Assembly: GCF_024714495.1 (NCBI RefSeq)
Contig: NZ_JAMZMJ010000001.1
Location: 62,001-126,000 of the forward strand
Source: Marinoscillum pacificum
GTDB taxonomy: Bacteria; Bacteroidota; Bacteroidia; Cytophagales; Cyclobacteriaceae
DNA: 64,000 nt
Reading direction: 5' to 3'
A program made the translations under genes and the position numbers. The notes under the pieces are model-generated. The model saw nothing but the letters and a program-made list of their open reading frames with translations, searched no databases and had not been told where the DNA came from. Positions 28,981 to 38,431 of the stretch are shown piece after piece; the stretch's first letter is position 1, and the number at the start of each line of letters is the position of its first letter.

Positions 28981-30405
28981 TTAATCAAACAAAACCCATG
29001 TGTCTTTACTTCCTCCACCTTGAGAGGAATTAACAACTAGTGACCCTTCCACCAGAGCTACTCTGGTTAGTGCTCCTGGCAAAACCTTGATTTCTTTTCC
29101 ATACAGTATGTATGGTCTTAAATCTACATGTCTTGGTGCTATTCCTGCTTCTGTAATGGTAGGAACTGTTGAAAGAGAAAGGGTTGGTTGTGCTATGTAT
29201 TTTCTAGGTTCAGCAGCTACGAGTTTTCTAAATTTCGCATGCTCTTCTTTGGATGCTTTTGGTCCTATCATCATCCCGTAACCTCCAGCTGCGTTTGTTT
29301 CCTTTACTACGAGTTCTTCGATGTTCTCCAGCACATACTCCAAATCTTCTTTTTCAGAGCATAAGTAAGTAGGTACATTTTCAAGAATTGGTTCTTCACC
29401 TAAATAAAATTTGATGATTCTAGGAACATAAGCGTAGATGGCTTTATCATCTGCTACTCCTGTGCCAGGTGCATTGGCTAAGGCAACGTTTCCAGCTTTG
29501 TAAGCCTCAAATATTCCAGGTACTCCTAGCATAGACTTAGGATTGAAAGTGTTTGGATCCAGGAATGTGTCATCGATTCGTCTGTAGATTACATCCACTT
29601 GCTTGAGACCTTTAGTAGTCTGCATATAGACACGATTATCTTGTGTAATCAAGTCTTGACCGGTTACCAGCTCTACACCCATTTGCTGCGCGAGGTATGA
29701 ATGCTCAAAATAGGCCGAATTATAAATTCCAGGAGTTAAGACCACAACAGTCGGATTTGGCTTATCTGATAAGTTCTGCAACATAGCTAGTAGCATGTTT
29801 GAATAATCAGATACTGGTCTTACACCTATATTAGAGAAAAGTTGTGGAAACGCCTGTTTGATGATTTCTCTGTTCTCTAATAAATAAGATACACCAGATG
29901 GACATCTAAGATTGTCCTCAAGTACATAAAACTTACCTGATTTGTCTCGAACGATATCACTTCCCGTAATATGGCACCAGATTCCTTTTGGAGGATTAAG
30001 TCCGACGCATGGCTTCAAGAAGTCTTGACTGGTCAAGACAAGTTCTTCAGGTATTATTCCTTCTTTTAAAATTCTTTGTTCATGGTATAAGTCTCCGATG
30101 AACATGTTTAATGCTGTGATTCGTTGGATCAGGCCTTTCTCAATTATCTCCCATTCCTTTCCTGAAATGATTCTGGGAATAAGATCTAAATGAAGAATCT
30201 TCTCTATTCCTTGATTGTCATGATAGACATTAAAGGTCATCCCCATAGACATCTGCGCTTTATCTGCAGAGTCCTGTAGTTGAAACAGTTTCTTCTTAGA
30301 GAATTTCTGTAAGTGATCTTTAAATTCCGAATATGGGCCTCGGCAATCCTGTTGTTCGAACATCTCATCGAAATGCTCGGACGGTTTATATTGATCAAAA
30401 AGCAC
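28981..30405 (-). CDS. Circularly permuted type 2 ATP-grasp protein, first gene of the Anbu operon
   Basis: 474 residues from a GTG start at 30405; no upstream in-frame ATG exists before a stop. The sequence matches COG2308: GLIQRITALNMFIGDLYHEQRILKEGIIP, EDNLRCPSGVSYLLENR, VVVLTPGIYNSAYFEHSYLAQQMG, TNAAGGYGMMIGP and the C-terminal ILYGKEIKVLPGALTRVAL...SSQGGGSKDTWVL. ATP-grasp enzymes form acyl-phosphates and ligate amines, so this one may make a peptide or amide bond. It starts an operon with alpha-E, Anbu, transglutaminase and SDR genes. The molecule made is unknown. Confidence 0.92.
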   Translation of the reverse strand: MLFDQYKPSEHFDEMFEQQDCRGPYSEFKDHLQKFSKKKLFQLQDSADKAQMSMGMTFNVYHDNQGIEKILHLDLIPRIISGKEWEIIEKGLIQRITALNMFIGDLYHEQRILKEGIIPEELVLTSQDFLKPCVGLNPPKGIWCHITGSDIVRDKSGKFYVLEDNLRCPSGVSYLLENREIIKQAFPQLFSNIGVRPVSDYSNMLLAMLQNLSDKPNPTVVVLTPGIYNSAYFEHSYLAQQMGVELVTGQDLITQDNRVYMQTTKGLKQVDVIYRRIDDTFLDPNTFNPKSMLGVPGIFEAYKAGNVALANAPGTGVADDKAIYAYVPRIIKFYLGEEPILENVPTYLCSEKEDLEYVLENIEELVVKETNAAGGYGMMIGPKASKEEHAKFRKLVAAEPRKYIAQPTLSLSTVPTITEAGIAPRHVDLRPYILYGKEIKVLPGALTRVALVEGSLVVNSSQGGGSKDTWVLFD

Positions 30406-30643
30406 GATTGAACAGTTGATGTTTTTATTAAATCCATCAATAAATTATTGATTTCTTATTGAAATCGAAATATGATTATGAAAAAATCAATTATTACAGG
30501 ATAAAATAATCTCTAATTCAATTTGTGTGATGGTAAGCAGAGGTGAATTAATGAATTTTCAGAGAGCAGTGGAATGGTTGAACAATTTTGAAAAACTCAT
30601 AGCAACTACTTTCTCATCTGGTAAGACAGTTTAACTTTACCGC

Positions 30644-31663
30644 ATGGCTGAATATGTAGAGATTGTAAAAGATCTTCAGAACGGTAAATATGCACCGGTT
30701 TATTTCCTACAAGGGGATGAGCCGTTTTTTATTGACAATATTCTATCACACATCGAGAAAAATGCATTGGATGAAACTCAGAAGAGTTTTAACCAATATG
30801 TGCTTTATGGTAAGGATGTGAGTTTTACCGATATACTCAATGTAGCTCGTAAATACCCCATGATGGGTGAGCGACAGGTAGTATTAATTAAAGAAGCACA
30901 AGACATCAAGGATTGGAAAAAGGAAGACGCCCAGACAATGCTTTGTGCTTATCTGGAAAATCCTTTACCGTCTACCATACTGGTTTTTGGCCATAAGTAT
31001 AAGAGTCTGGATAAGCGGACTAAGGTGGCTAAGGTGCTGACCAAAAATGCTGTATTTCTTGATTCTAAAAAGATCTATGATGACAAAGTGCCAGGTTGGG
31101 TGAGTTCCTATGCGAAAGCTTCAGGAGCAAACATCTCTGACAAGGCTATTATGATCCTAACCGAGAACATTGGGAATAATCTACAGCGTTTGGCCAATGA
31201 GTTGGATAAGCTAAAACTGAATGTTCCTGACGGTCAGCAAATCGATGATAAGGCGGTTGAAAAATATGTAGGGATTAGCAAAGACTACAATGCTTTCGAG
31301 TTGCAAAAAGCGATCTCTCTCCGAGATGAAGTGAAAGCTGTTAAGATTATCAATTACTTTGCGGCAAATCCTTCGAGTAATCCTCTGATTTTGATCATTG
31401 CCAATTTGTATGCTTATTTTTCCAAACTTTTGGTGCTGCATCATCAGAATGCTTATGAGAAAGGAGCTGCTGCCAGAGCGATAGGGGTCAATCCATTTTT
31501 TGCTGGTGAATACATTATGGCTGCTAAAAACTATCCAATTCATGTGGTAGTTCGTAACATAGAGATGATTCATCACGCAGATTTACAGTCCAAAGGAATT
31601 GGCTATGGCCCGATGAAAGAAGGAGATATTTTGCGTGAGCTGATATTTAAACTGATGCACTAA
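30644..31663 (+). CDS. holA: DNA polymerase III, delta subunit
   Basis: 339 residues, the usual length. Delta opens the beta sliding clamp as part of the clamp loader in the cytoplasm. Conserved pattern: YFLQGDEPFFIDNI near the N-terminus, an AAA+-like fold, LTENIGNNLQRLANELDKL, and the C-terminal collar (FFAGEYIMAAKNY...HHADLQSKGIG). The start at 30644 follows a TAACTTTA sequence that resembles a -7 element very close to the ATG. A short gap separates it from the TPR gene. Identification is good. Confidence 0.92.
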   Translation: MAEYVEIVKDLQNGKYAPVYFLQGDEPFFIDNILSHIEKNALDETQKSFNQYVLYGKDVSFTDILNVARKYPMMGERQVVLIKEAQDIKDWKKEDAQTMLCAYLENPLPSTILVFGHKYKSLDKRTKVAKVLTKNAVFLDSKKIYDDKVPGWVSSYAKASGANISDKAIMILTENIGNNLQRLANELDKLKLNVPDGQQIDDKAVEKYVGISKDYNAFELQKAISLRDEVKAVKIINYFAANPSSNPLILIIANLYAYFSKLLVLHHQNAYEKGAAARAIGVNPFFAGEYIMAAKNYPIHVVVRNIEMIHHADLQSKGIGYGPMKEGDILRELIFKLMH

Positions 31664-31713
31664 TACAATTGGACTGATTCTTGCGTTCTATCCACAAATC
31701 AAAAACTTACTAC

Positions 31714-34700
31714 ATGCGAAGAATATTGTTATTCTTTTTTGGTTTATCTGTATTCTCTCTAAATGCTCAGCAGTCCATTGCTGATGAAGGATCTGAAAGC
31801 TTGTATCAGCAAGCCATGGAGTCCTACAGACAAGAAAGCTATCAATCGGCGGCCACTTTATTCCAACAGTATCTTAATCGTACGGAATCACCAAGTGTTG
31901 AGGCACGCTATTATGCTGCTCTTTCTAAATTGAAAAGTAGCGATCAGTCTGGTCTCACAGATATTAAACGATTCATAGCAGATGAACCTCAGCATCCGTT
32001 GGCAGGAGGAGCTAATTTCTTGATTGGTAATCACTTTTTTGCCAAAGGAGATTATGAACAAGCTATTGCTTATTATGAGTTAGTCTCAAGAAGTCAACTC
32101 AATATCAAAGATCAGGAGGAAATGCTCTTTAAGTCTGGATATGCCTATCTGGAAACGGAAGATGTCGAGCGTGCAAAAACCAATTTTGGGCAAGCGATTG
32201 ATTTTAGAGGAGCATATATGGAAGATGCTTCTTATTACCTCGGAGTTATTTACTATCGTCAAAAGAATTATAATGAAGCTTTAGCTGTGTTAGAGCCTAT
32301 TGATAAAGAAGGTTCGGAATATAGTGGTCAGGTTTCCATGCTTATTGCAAGTTGTTATTTTGAGACGCGTTCGTATACGAGGTTGTATGCATATGCAGAG
32401 CCGAAGCTGAAGAAAGTAACTGGAGAGGGTAAAAAGGAGCTAAACCGCTTGTTAGGTGAAGCTTACTATGAGCAAAAGAAATTTGAAAACGCTGCGCCAT
32501 ACTTGCAGCGATATATAGACCTGAACAGAAGAACTACTGCATCTACCTACTACAAACTAGGAATGTGTTACTTCAAGTTAGATCAGAATAAGAATGCCAT
32601 TGAGTATTTCAAGTTGTCTGGTTTGGATAAGGGAGAATTAGGCCAGTTAAGTAGTTTCTACCTTGGTCAGCTTTACATGAAAGAAAACAATCTGAACTAT
32701 GCTTATTCAGCTTTCAAGAAAGTGACAGAAGGTACTACCAATCCTGAAATGGTTGAAGAGTCTTATGTAACGCTTGCCAAGATTAATTATCAAAGAAACC
32801 AGTTTGCGGATGCTGTATCAGATTTCAATACGTTTTTAAGCAAATATCCAAATAGTAGATATAAGCTGGAGTCCAATGAATTATTGGCTCAATCTTACTT
32901 AAAGAGCTCTAATTACGACCAGGCCCTGGCTCATTTGGAATCCATTCCAAACAAGTCAACTCCATTGAAAAGAGCCTATCAAAAAGTAGCCTTTCAGAAA
33001 GGTCAATTGTTGTTCAATGATAGTAAGTTTCAAAGGGCAACAGAGTATTTCGATAAAGCTGCGATTTACGCAATGGATAAAGAGATTACTGCTCAGGCTT
33101 ATTATCTGAAAGGAGAGTGTCTTTCTGTTCTTAATCAATATGATCAGGCGCAAGCTGCATATAAGAAATGCATGGATCAGCGAATTGATGATTGGACAAA
33201 TAAATCTCGATATGGTCTGGGCTATATCAGTTACAATGAAAAGGACTACAAGAGTGCTGAGAAGTATTTTCAGGACTTTATTATGAATAGCTTCAAGCGT
33301 GATGAATTGACAGTAGATGCCCGTCTGCGTTTGGCGGATTGTTTCTATGTGCAGAAAGATTATGACAGAGCCATCAAACAGTATGGTGAAGTAACCCAAC
33401 CAGAATACGCTTCTTATATCAGCTATCAATTGGGACTTGCGTACCAATTGAAAGGAGAGACTACTAAAGCCATACAATCTTTCGATAAGACCATCGCGGA
33501 CAATCGTTCAGCTTTTGCGGATAATGCATATTTCCAAAAAGGTAAAATCTATGTGGCTTCAGGAGATTTTAAAAGCGCTGTGCCAGTTTACAAAAGCATG
33601 TTGAGTGCTTTTCCGGAAAGTAATCTCATTCCTTATGCAAAGACAGATTTAGCACTTTGCTATTTGAATTTAAATGACCTGTCCAATGCCAAACAATACT
33701 ATACCGATGTTTTGGATAATCATATGAACCATGAAGTGGCGAATGATGCCTTATTAGGATTACAAGAAGTGATTAAGAAAGGAGAGAAGGTCAAAGATTT
33801 CGAGCAATACATGGATAAGTTCCAGGCAGCCAATCCGGATGACGGTAGTTTAGAGGTAGTTGCTTTTGAAAATGCTAAGGCAAGCTACTACAATCAGGAA
33901 TATTCTGAAGCCATTAGGAAACTTACTCAGTTTAATAACAAGTATCCAAATAGTGGATTTGCGATTGATGCGCTTTACTTCCAGGCTGACTCTTATTTGC
34001 GAATGGAAGATTGGAAGAATGCTGTTGCACAATTTAAAAAAGTGATTGATCAGGGCAGTTCTTCTTATTTGATGCGCTCATTGGACAAGCGAGGCAAAGC
34101 GTATCTGGAAATGAAAGATTACTCAGGCGCTATCAACAACTATCAATTGCTTAAGGTCAAAGCTTCAAATAGAAAGGAATTGTATCAATCTCAAGAAGGT
34201 TTGATGACTGCCTATTTCCAGCGAAATGATCTGGACAGTGCGTTGTATTATGCCGATGAGATCTTAGCTGGTGATTGGAAGCCTGGAAATATAGAAACCG
34301 ATACCTGGTTGATCAAAGGTAGAATCTACTATCGTCAGAAGAGCTACAGTTTGGCAATGGATGAATTCATTAAAGTAGCCAACGAAGCTCAAAATGAAAA
34401 CGGCGCAGAAGCTAAATATATGATAGGTAAGGTCTATCATGATCAGTTGCAGTTCAAACGCTCATTAGAGGTCTTGTTTGATATGAACAAGAACTATGGA
34501 TCCTATCCATACTGGATTGGGAAATCTTTCTTGTTAATAGCTGATGATTATTTAGAGATGGGAGAGCTGCTTCAGGCGGAAGCAACCACTAAATCGATTA
34601 TTGAAAACGCGACGATTCCGGAGATAGTGAAGGAGGCTCGTGAAAAGATGGAAAAAATTAAAAGGAAAACGGAGGAAGTAATCGTTTCAGAGGCTAAGGG

Positions 34701-34716
34701 GGACTCGATCAAATAA
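31714..34716 (+). CDS. Large periplasmic TPR-repeat protein
   Basis: About 1000 residues from ATG 31714, which begins a signal peptide (MRRILLFFFGLSVF...NAQQ); an upstream in-frame TTG at 31681 would spoil it. The mature protein is an almost continuous array of about 20-25 tetratricopeptide repeats, each near 34-38 residues with the A-L-x-Y-Y-x-G pattern (QAIAYYELVSRSQ; DRAIKQYGEVTQPEY; NAIEYFKLSGLDKG). Such solenoids hold protein complexes together. The stop codon overlaps the start of a barrel protein gene (TAATG), so the two are translationally coupled and are likely to act together in the envelope. Confidence 0.88.
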   Translation: MRRILLFFFGLSVFSLNAQQSIADEGSESLYQQAMESYRQESYQSAATLFQQYLNRTESPSVEARYYAALSKLKSSDQSGLTDIKRFIADEPQHPLAGGANFLIGNHFFAKGDYEQAIAYYELVSRSQLNIKDQEEMLFKSGYAYLETEDVERAKTNFGQAIDFRGAYMEDASYYLGVIYYRQKNYNEALAVLEPIDKEGSEYSGQVSMLIASCYFETRSYTRLYAYAEPKLKKVTGEGKKELNRLLGEAYYEQKKFENAAPYLQRYIDLNRRTTASTYYKLGMCYFKLDQNKNAIEYFKLSGLDKGELGQLSSFYLGQLYMKENNLNYAYSAFKKVTEGTTNPEMVEESYVTLAKINYQRNQFADAVSDFNTFLSKYPNSRYKLESNELLAQSYLKSSNYDQALAHLESIPNKSTPLKRAYQKVAFQKGQLLFNDSKFQRATEYFDKAAIYAMDKEITAQAYYLKGECLSVLNQYDQAQAAYKKCMDQRIDDWTNKSRYGLGYISYNEKDYKSAEKYFQDFIMNSFKRDELTVDARLRLADCFYVQKDYDRAIKQYGEVTQPEYASYISYQLGLAYQLKGETTKAIQSFDKTIADNRSAFADNAYFQKGKIYVASGDFKSAVPVYKSMLSAFPESNLIPYAKTDLALCYLNLNDLSNAKQYYTDVLDNHMNHEVANDALLGLQEVIKKGEKVKDFEQYMDKFQAANPDDGSLEVVAFENAKASYYNQEYSEAIRKLTQFNNKYPNSGFAIDALYFQADSYLRMEDWKNAVAQFKKVIDQGSSSYLMRSLDKRGKAYLEMKDYSGAINNYQLLKVKASNRKELYQSQEGLMTAYFQRNDLDSALYYADEILAGDWKPGNIETDTWLIKGRIYYRQKSYSLAMDEFIKVANEAQNENGAEAKYMIGKVYHDQLQFKRSLEVLFDMNKNYGSYPYWIGKSFLLIADDYLEMGELLQAEATTKSIIENATIPEIVKEAREKMEKIKRKTEEVIVSEAKGDSIK

Positions 34717-36356
34717 TGATGAAATACGCACTATATTTAATTTGTCTGATTGGATCATACGTGGTTTTTGCTCAAGAAGAACCGCCTTCTGGTGAAATAG
34801 AAGACGCACAGATCATTATTGAGAAAGATAAACCACTCACATTGCCAAAAGCCAATAGAGTGTACCTGAAGTCATCTCTACGTCCATTGACGGAAGATAC
34901 GGTTTCTTTAAAATATCAATTGTCAGAACCTCAAATTAGCCTGGAAACATTGCCATTTACTCCATCGATTAGAGGTTATGAAACAAAGTATGCTGAGATC
35001 AGCCAAAACAATTACGTGAAGCTAGGTTTTGGTAATTATCTGTCGCCATTGTTGCAAGCATATGTTGGTACAGAACTCACCGATGGTAATTCAGTAGGCG
35101 CTTATGTGTTTCATGAGTCGTTTGCTACTGGTCCGGTTAGAGATGAGAAAAGCGCTTATGGTGATACCAAAGTGGATGTAATGGGTAAGTTGACGAATGA
35201 GTCGCTGACATTCTATCCGTTGATTGAGTTTGAACGAGAAGCATTCTTCTATTATGGTTATGCCGATGATGTTGAGCCTGAGATTACTGATAAAGTAGGA
35301 TTGAATCAATTTGCGTTAGCAGCTCCAGTGTCATTTGTGCAATCTGATGAAGTGAGCGTAGTATTTACACCGACATTTCAAACAGTTACAATGGGTTATG
35401 ATGGGAAAGCTTTCAATCAGGACAATGGAGTAACCCTTGATTTGAATGGTCAGTATCAATTGAGTGATGAGCTAGCTGCATACGGAGGCATTTCATTTGA
35501 AACCTGGAAGTATACTAGCGGTTATTCATCAACTAGAAATATTTTTGGATTAAATCCTGGTGTGATCTTCAGCAAAGATGCACTAACTATTAAAGCCGGA
35601 GCATTGGTTGCTATCGGTAAAGATGATAGCACCTCTGGAGTTAATATATATCCAGATGTAGCCATTGATTTCTCCGTTTCAGATCAGCTTGGAATTTTTA
35701 TTGATGCTACTGGTGGTTTGTATACAACCAATCTGAATGATTTAAGAATGCAGAATCGTTACTTAGATGATTCGCTGACTCTTTTAAATGAAAACAACAA
35801 GATCCGAATCAAAGGAGGAATTAATTATGCCTTACGACCTGATCTCACATTAGAGCCGTTTGTGGAGTATACCTATTCTACATATCAACCATTGTTTTAT
35901 CATTCTGTTGCAGACTCGGCACGCTTTGCTGTTGGGTATGATGTAGAAGGCTTGGGTACTACTAATTTCGGAGCAACTGTTCGTTTAATTAATAAAAAGT
36001 CAAGTTTGATAGGGCAGATGATTATCTCAGCTTATCAACCAACAACTGTAGAAGAAGCATGGTATTTGCCTACAACACAACTCAAAGTCAATTACACTCA
36101 GGAAATAACACCTAAATTCCAGTTATCAGCAGGAGCTAAGGTGTTGCAGGGGATCAAAGCGCCATCACCAGTGGATGGAGAAGCTATTGATTTGTCTACT
36201 GTATTTGACATGTCTTTAGGTGGAAAGTATCGAATTGATCATAGTTGGTCTGCATTTGTACAGATCAATAATCTTCTGGGAACGAACTATGAGCGGTATT
36301 TGAATTACCCGGTAAGAGGTTTTACTGGAAAGATCGGTGTGATTTGGAGGTTTTAA
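34716..36356 (+). CDS. Outer-membrane barrel resembling the barrel part of a TonB-dependent receptor
   Basis: 546 residues (an ATG at 34719 is equally possible). Signal peptide 1-19, a short acidic N-terminal segment (about 60 residues), then a strand-rich barrel with a C-terminus typical of TonB-dependent receptors (QINNLLGTNYERYLNYPVRGFTGKIGVIWRF: key residues NLLGxxYE and final Phe). There is no visible plug domain and no TonB-box-like N-terminus, so it may be an open or gated porin rather than a transporter. It is coupled by a 1-bp overlap to the upstream TPR gene. Confidence 0.75.
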   Translation: MMKYALYLICLIGSYVVFAQEEPPSGEIEDAQIIIEKDKPLTLPKANRVYLKSSLRPLTEDTVSLKYQLSEPQISLETLPFTPSIRGYETKYAEISQNNYVKLGFGNYLSPLLQAYVGTELTDGNSVGAYVFHESFATGPVRDEKSAYGDTKVDVMGKLTNESLTFYPLIEFEREAFFYYGYADDVEPEITDKVGLNQFALAAPVSFVQSDEVSVVFTPTFQTVTMGYDGKAFNQDNGVTLDLNGQYQLSDELAAYGGISFETWKYTSGYSSTRNIFGLNPGVIFSKDALTIKAGALVAIGKDDSTSGVNIYPDVAIDFSVSDQLGIFIDATGGLYTTNLNDLRMQNRYLDDSLTLLNENNKIRIKGGINYALRPDLTLEPFVEYTYSTYQPLFYHSVADSARFAVGYDVEGLGTTNFGATVRLINKKSSLIGQMIISAYQPTTVEEAWYLPTTQLKVNYTQEITPKFQLSAGAKVLQGIKAPSPVDGEAIDLSTVFDMSLGGKYRIDHSWSAFVQINNLLGTNYERYLNYPVRGFTGKIGVIWRF

Positions 36357-36521
36357 GAAAAGATCATCTAAGTGAATGAATAGGTAGATCGCCTAGAAAA
36401 TTGCACTGTAACGAATCAAAAAGTTTTCTCAGGTTAAAATTAAGTTATATTTTAGCTGAATTAAGTGATAAATAGTAAACACCGACCTGACTCGCCTTTA
36501 TCAATCACCTGTTTTTCATGC

Positions 36522-36556
36522 GTTATTGAGGTTTTTTGGGGGTTATTAAGGTTTTT
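36522..36556 (+). repeat. 15-bp direct repeat with 20-bp period upstream of the SPOR gene
   Basis: GTTATTGAGGTTTTT at 36522 and GTTATTAAGGTTTTT at 36542 differ at one base and start exactly 20 bp apart, two helical turns. They lie 31-65 bp upstream of the ATG at 36587, so they could be an operator or overlap the promoter. Confidence 0.4.
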
Positions 36557-36586
36557 ACTAACTTGTTTTTGACTAAATCAAATCTA

Positions 36587-37684
36587 ATGGCTGACGACAA
36601 AAATCTAAACGAAGATCCAGAAGAGAATCATTTTGATGATGATGAGGATTTTGGTTTACCTGATCTAGAATACGATGAGCTTGATGACGATGGTGATGAA
36701 CCAATGGATGATGAGCCATTTGATGACGAACTAGAAGAGGAAGTTGTTGAAGAAGAAGTTCCGGTAATAGAAGATACTCCTGAGCCTGTAGGTGAGGAGA
36801 TGCTAGAAGAGGAAATCACAGAAGATGACCTTGGTAGTTTTGATGATTCTGAACCTGAGGATTGGGAGAAGGAATTGGAAAAAGAACTAGAAGAAGAACT
36901 TCTGGCTGAAGGAGATACTGGTGGGTTCTATGAAGAAGAGTCTTTCGAAGACTTTGATTCTGATGAAATCGGTATGGAGAGTGATGACAATGAAGTCGCT
37001 GCTTCCGTATTCGGATCAGATGATGATTCTGATGACATTGATGCCGGAATAGAATATACAGAACCTGCAGCTAGCGCAGGTGGTACAGTTCCTCCAGCAG
37101 GAGGTTCTTATCAAACAGAGCCGAGTGGTGGACGTGGTAAGTTTGTGCGCTATGTAGTATTTGGAGTTCTTGGAATCGCTTTAGTTGCTTTTGTATTGTT
37201 GTTAATCGACAGGAACTCTGAAGAGACACCTAAGAAAGTTGCTGCTAAGAAGGAGGTTCCTGCTAAGAAGGCTCCGGAGAAAAAAGTAGAGCCAAAGCAA
37301 GAAGAGGAAACTAAACCTGCCGAAACGAAGCCTGCTGAAACTACTCCAGTAGCCAAGAAGGAAGAGCCAAAGAAAACTGTTAAGAAAGAAGAGCCAAAAC
37401 CTCAGCCGGCAGTGCAAAAGCCAGCTGGTGAGATTACTTCATTAACAGAGAAAACTGGTAAAACTTATATCATTGTGAGTAGTTTCTTTGATGATGACTT
37501 AGCTCAGGATTTTGCAAGTAAATTGTCTAAGGACGGCAGAAGCCCAATTGTGATTCCTCCTTTTGGAGAGTCGAGATTCTACAGAGTGGCAATTGCTGAA
37601 TACAATTCATTTGCTGATGCTAAAGCTGGTTTAGAAGGTTTTAAAGCAGAATTTGGACAAGATATTTGGCCTCTAAGATATTAA
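36587..37684 (+). CDS. Acidic single-span membrane protein with C-terminal SPOR domain
   Basis: 365 residues from ATG 36587 (MADDKN...); a 17-residue upstream extension from TTG is possible but less likely. Residues 1 to about 165 are extremely acidic (long runs of Asp/Glu) and should be cytoplasmic. A membrane helix follows (about 188-206), then a Lys/Pro/Glu-rich linker (KKVAAKKEVPAKK..., EEPKKTVKKEEPK) and a SPOR domain (about 290-365; GKTYIIVSSFFDD...RFYRVAIAEY). SPOR domains bind denuded peptidoglycan, often at division sites. A strong terminator follows. Confidence 0.88.
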   Translation: MADDKNLNEDPEENHFDDDEDFGLPDLEYDELDDDGDEPMDDEPFDDELEEEVVEEEVPVIEDTPEPVGEEMLEEEITEDDLGSFDDSEPEDWEKELEKELEEELLAEGDTGGFYEEESFEDFDSDEIGMESDDNEVAASVFGSDDDSDDIDAGIEYTEPAASAGGTVPPAGGSYQTEPSGGRGKFVRYVVFGVLGIALVAFVLLLIDRNSEETPKKVAAKKEVPAKKAPEKKVEPKQEEETKPAETKPAETTPVAKKEEPKKTVKKEEPKPQPAVQKPAGEITSLTEKTGKTYIIVSSFFDDDLAQDFASKLSKDGRSPIVIPPFGESRFYRVAIAEYNSFADAKAGLEGFKAEFGQDIWPLRY

Positions 37685-37704
37685 TCAAACCTAGTTAACA
37701 ATCT

Positions 37705-37749
37705 ATCGTTTAATCTCGCGTTTAGTGTGCGAGATTAAACGATTTTTTT
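37705..37749 (+). terminator. Strong intrinsic terminator
   Basis: A perfect 15-bp stem (37705-37719 with 37729-37743; left arm starts ATCGTTTAATC) with a 9-nt loop and a run of seven T. It separates the SPOR gene from the ExbB operon. Confidence 0.93.
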
Positions 37750-37771
37750 GTTTATACACTTTTAGAAATAA

Positions 37772-38431
37772 ATGATATTACTACAAATAGAACCTGAGCA
37801 AGGTGCAGAGACAATTTCAGTATTGGAGTTGTTATTGAATGGTGGCTATATGATGATCCCAATCATCCTTTTGTGGGTTGGAGCCATTTATATTTTCGTA
37901 GAGCGATTGTTGGTGATTAACAATTCGTATAAAACCCCGGAAGGATTTAAAGATCAAATCCGAAATATGGTCTTAGATGGCAATGTGGATGGAGCAAGAA
38001 TGTTGTGTGCTCAGACAGATACTCCAGTTGCCAGAATGATCGAAAAGGGAATCTCTCGAATTGGTAGTCCGTTAAAGAATATTGAAGCCAGTATCGAGAA
38101 TACAGGTAAGATTGAAGTGTATCGTTTGGAAAAGAACATGAGCATGTTGGCTACTATTAGTGGTGCTGCTCCAATGATCGGTTTCCTAGGAACAGTGACA
38201 GGTATGATTCAGGCCTTCATTGCTATCGCTCAGGAAGAAGGAGCTGTTAGCCCTAAGTTGCTGTCTAGTGGTATTTATGAAGCGATGATCACCACTGCTG
38301 CAGGGTTGTTTGTAGGTATTTTGGCTTATCTGGGTTACAACTACCTGGTTTCAAGAGTGCAGAAACTAGTTCATAAAATGGAATATAGTTCTATTGATTT
38401 CGTTGATCTATTACAAGAGCCGCAGAAATGA
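37772..38431 (+). CDS. exbB: MotA/TolQ/ExbB proton channel protein
   Basis: 219 residues with three membrane helices (about 26-46, 125-150 and 170-192) and the cytoplasmic loop LEKNMSMLATISGAAPMIGFLGTVTGMIQAF, a signature of the family. With ExbD it conducts protons across the inner membrane to drive TonB or Tol-like action. The gene begins a tight cluster: it overlaps exbD by 4 bp (ATGA). TolQ and ExbB cannot be told apart by sequence alone; the TonB-like gene two positions on supports ExbB. Confidence 0.9.
   Translation: MILLQIEPEQGAETISVLELLLNGGYMMIPIILLWVGAIYIFVERLLVINNSYKTPEGFKDQIRNMVLDGNVDGARMLCAQTDTPVARMIEKGISRIGSPLKNIEASIENTGKIEVYRLEKNMSMLATISGAAPMIGFLGTVTGMIQAFIAIAQEEGAVSPKLLSSGIYEAMITTAAGLFVGILAYLGYNYLVSRVQKLVHKMEYSSIDFVDLLQEPQK

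Noticed and set aside
30405-30441. Longer ATP-grasp protein starting at an upstream ATT
   Set aside because: The GTG at 30405 gives the family-like length; the upstream in-frame region has no ATG, GTG or TTG before a stop.
36628-36819. Ser-rich minus-strand frame
   Set aside because: It is the antisense reading of the Asp/Glu-coding part of the SPOR gene.
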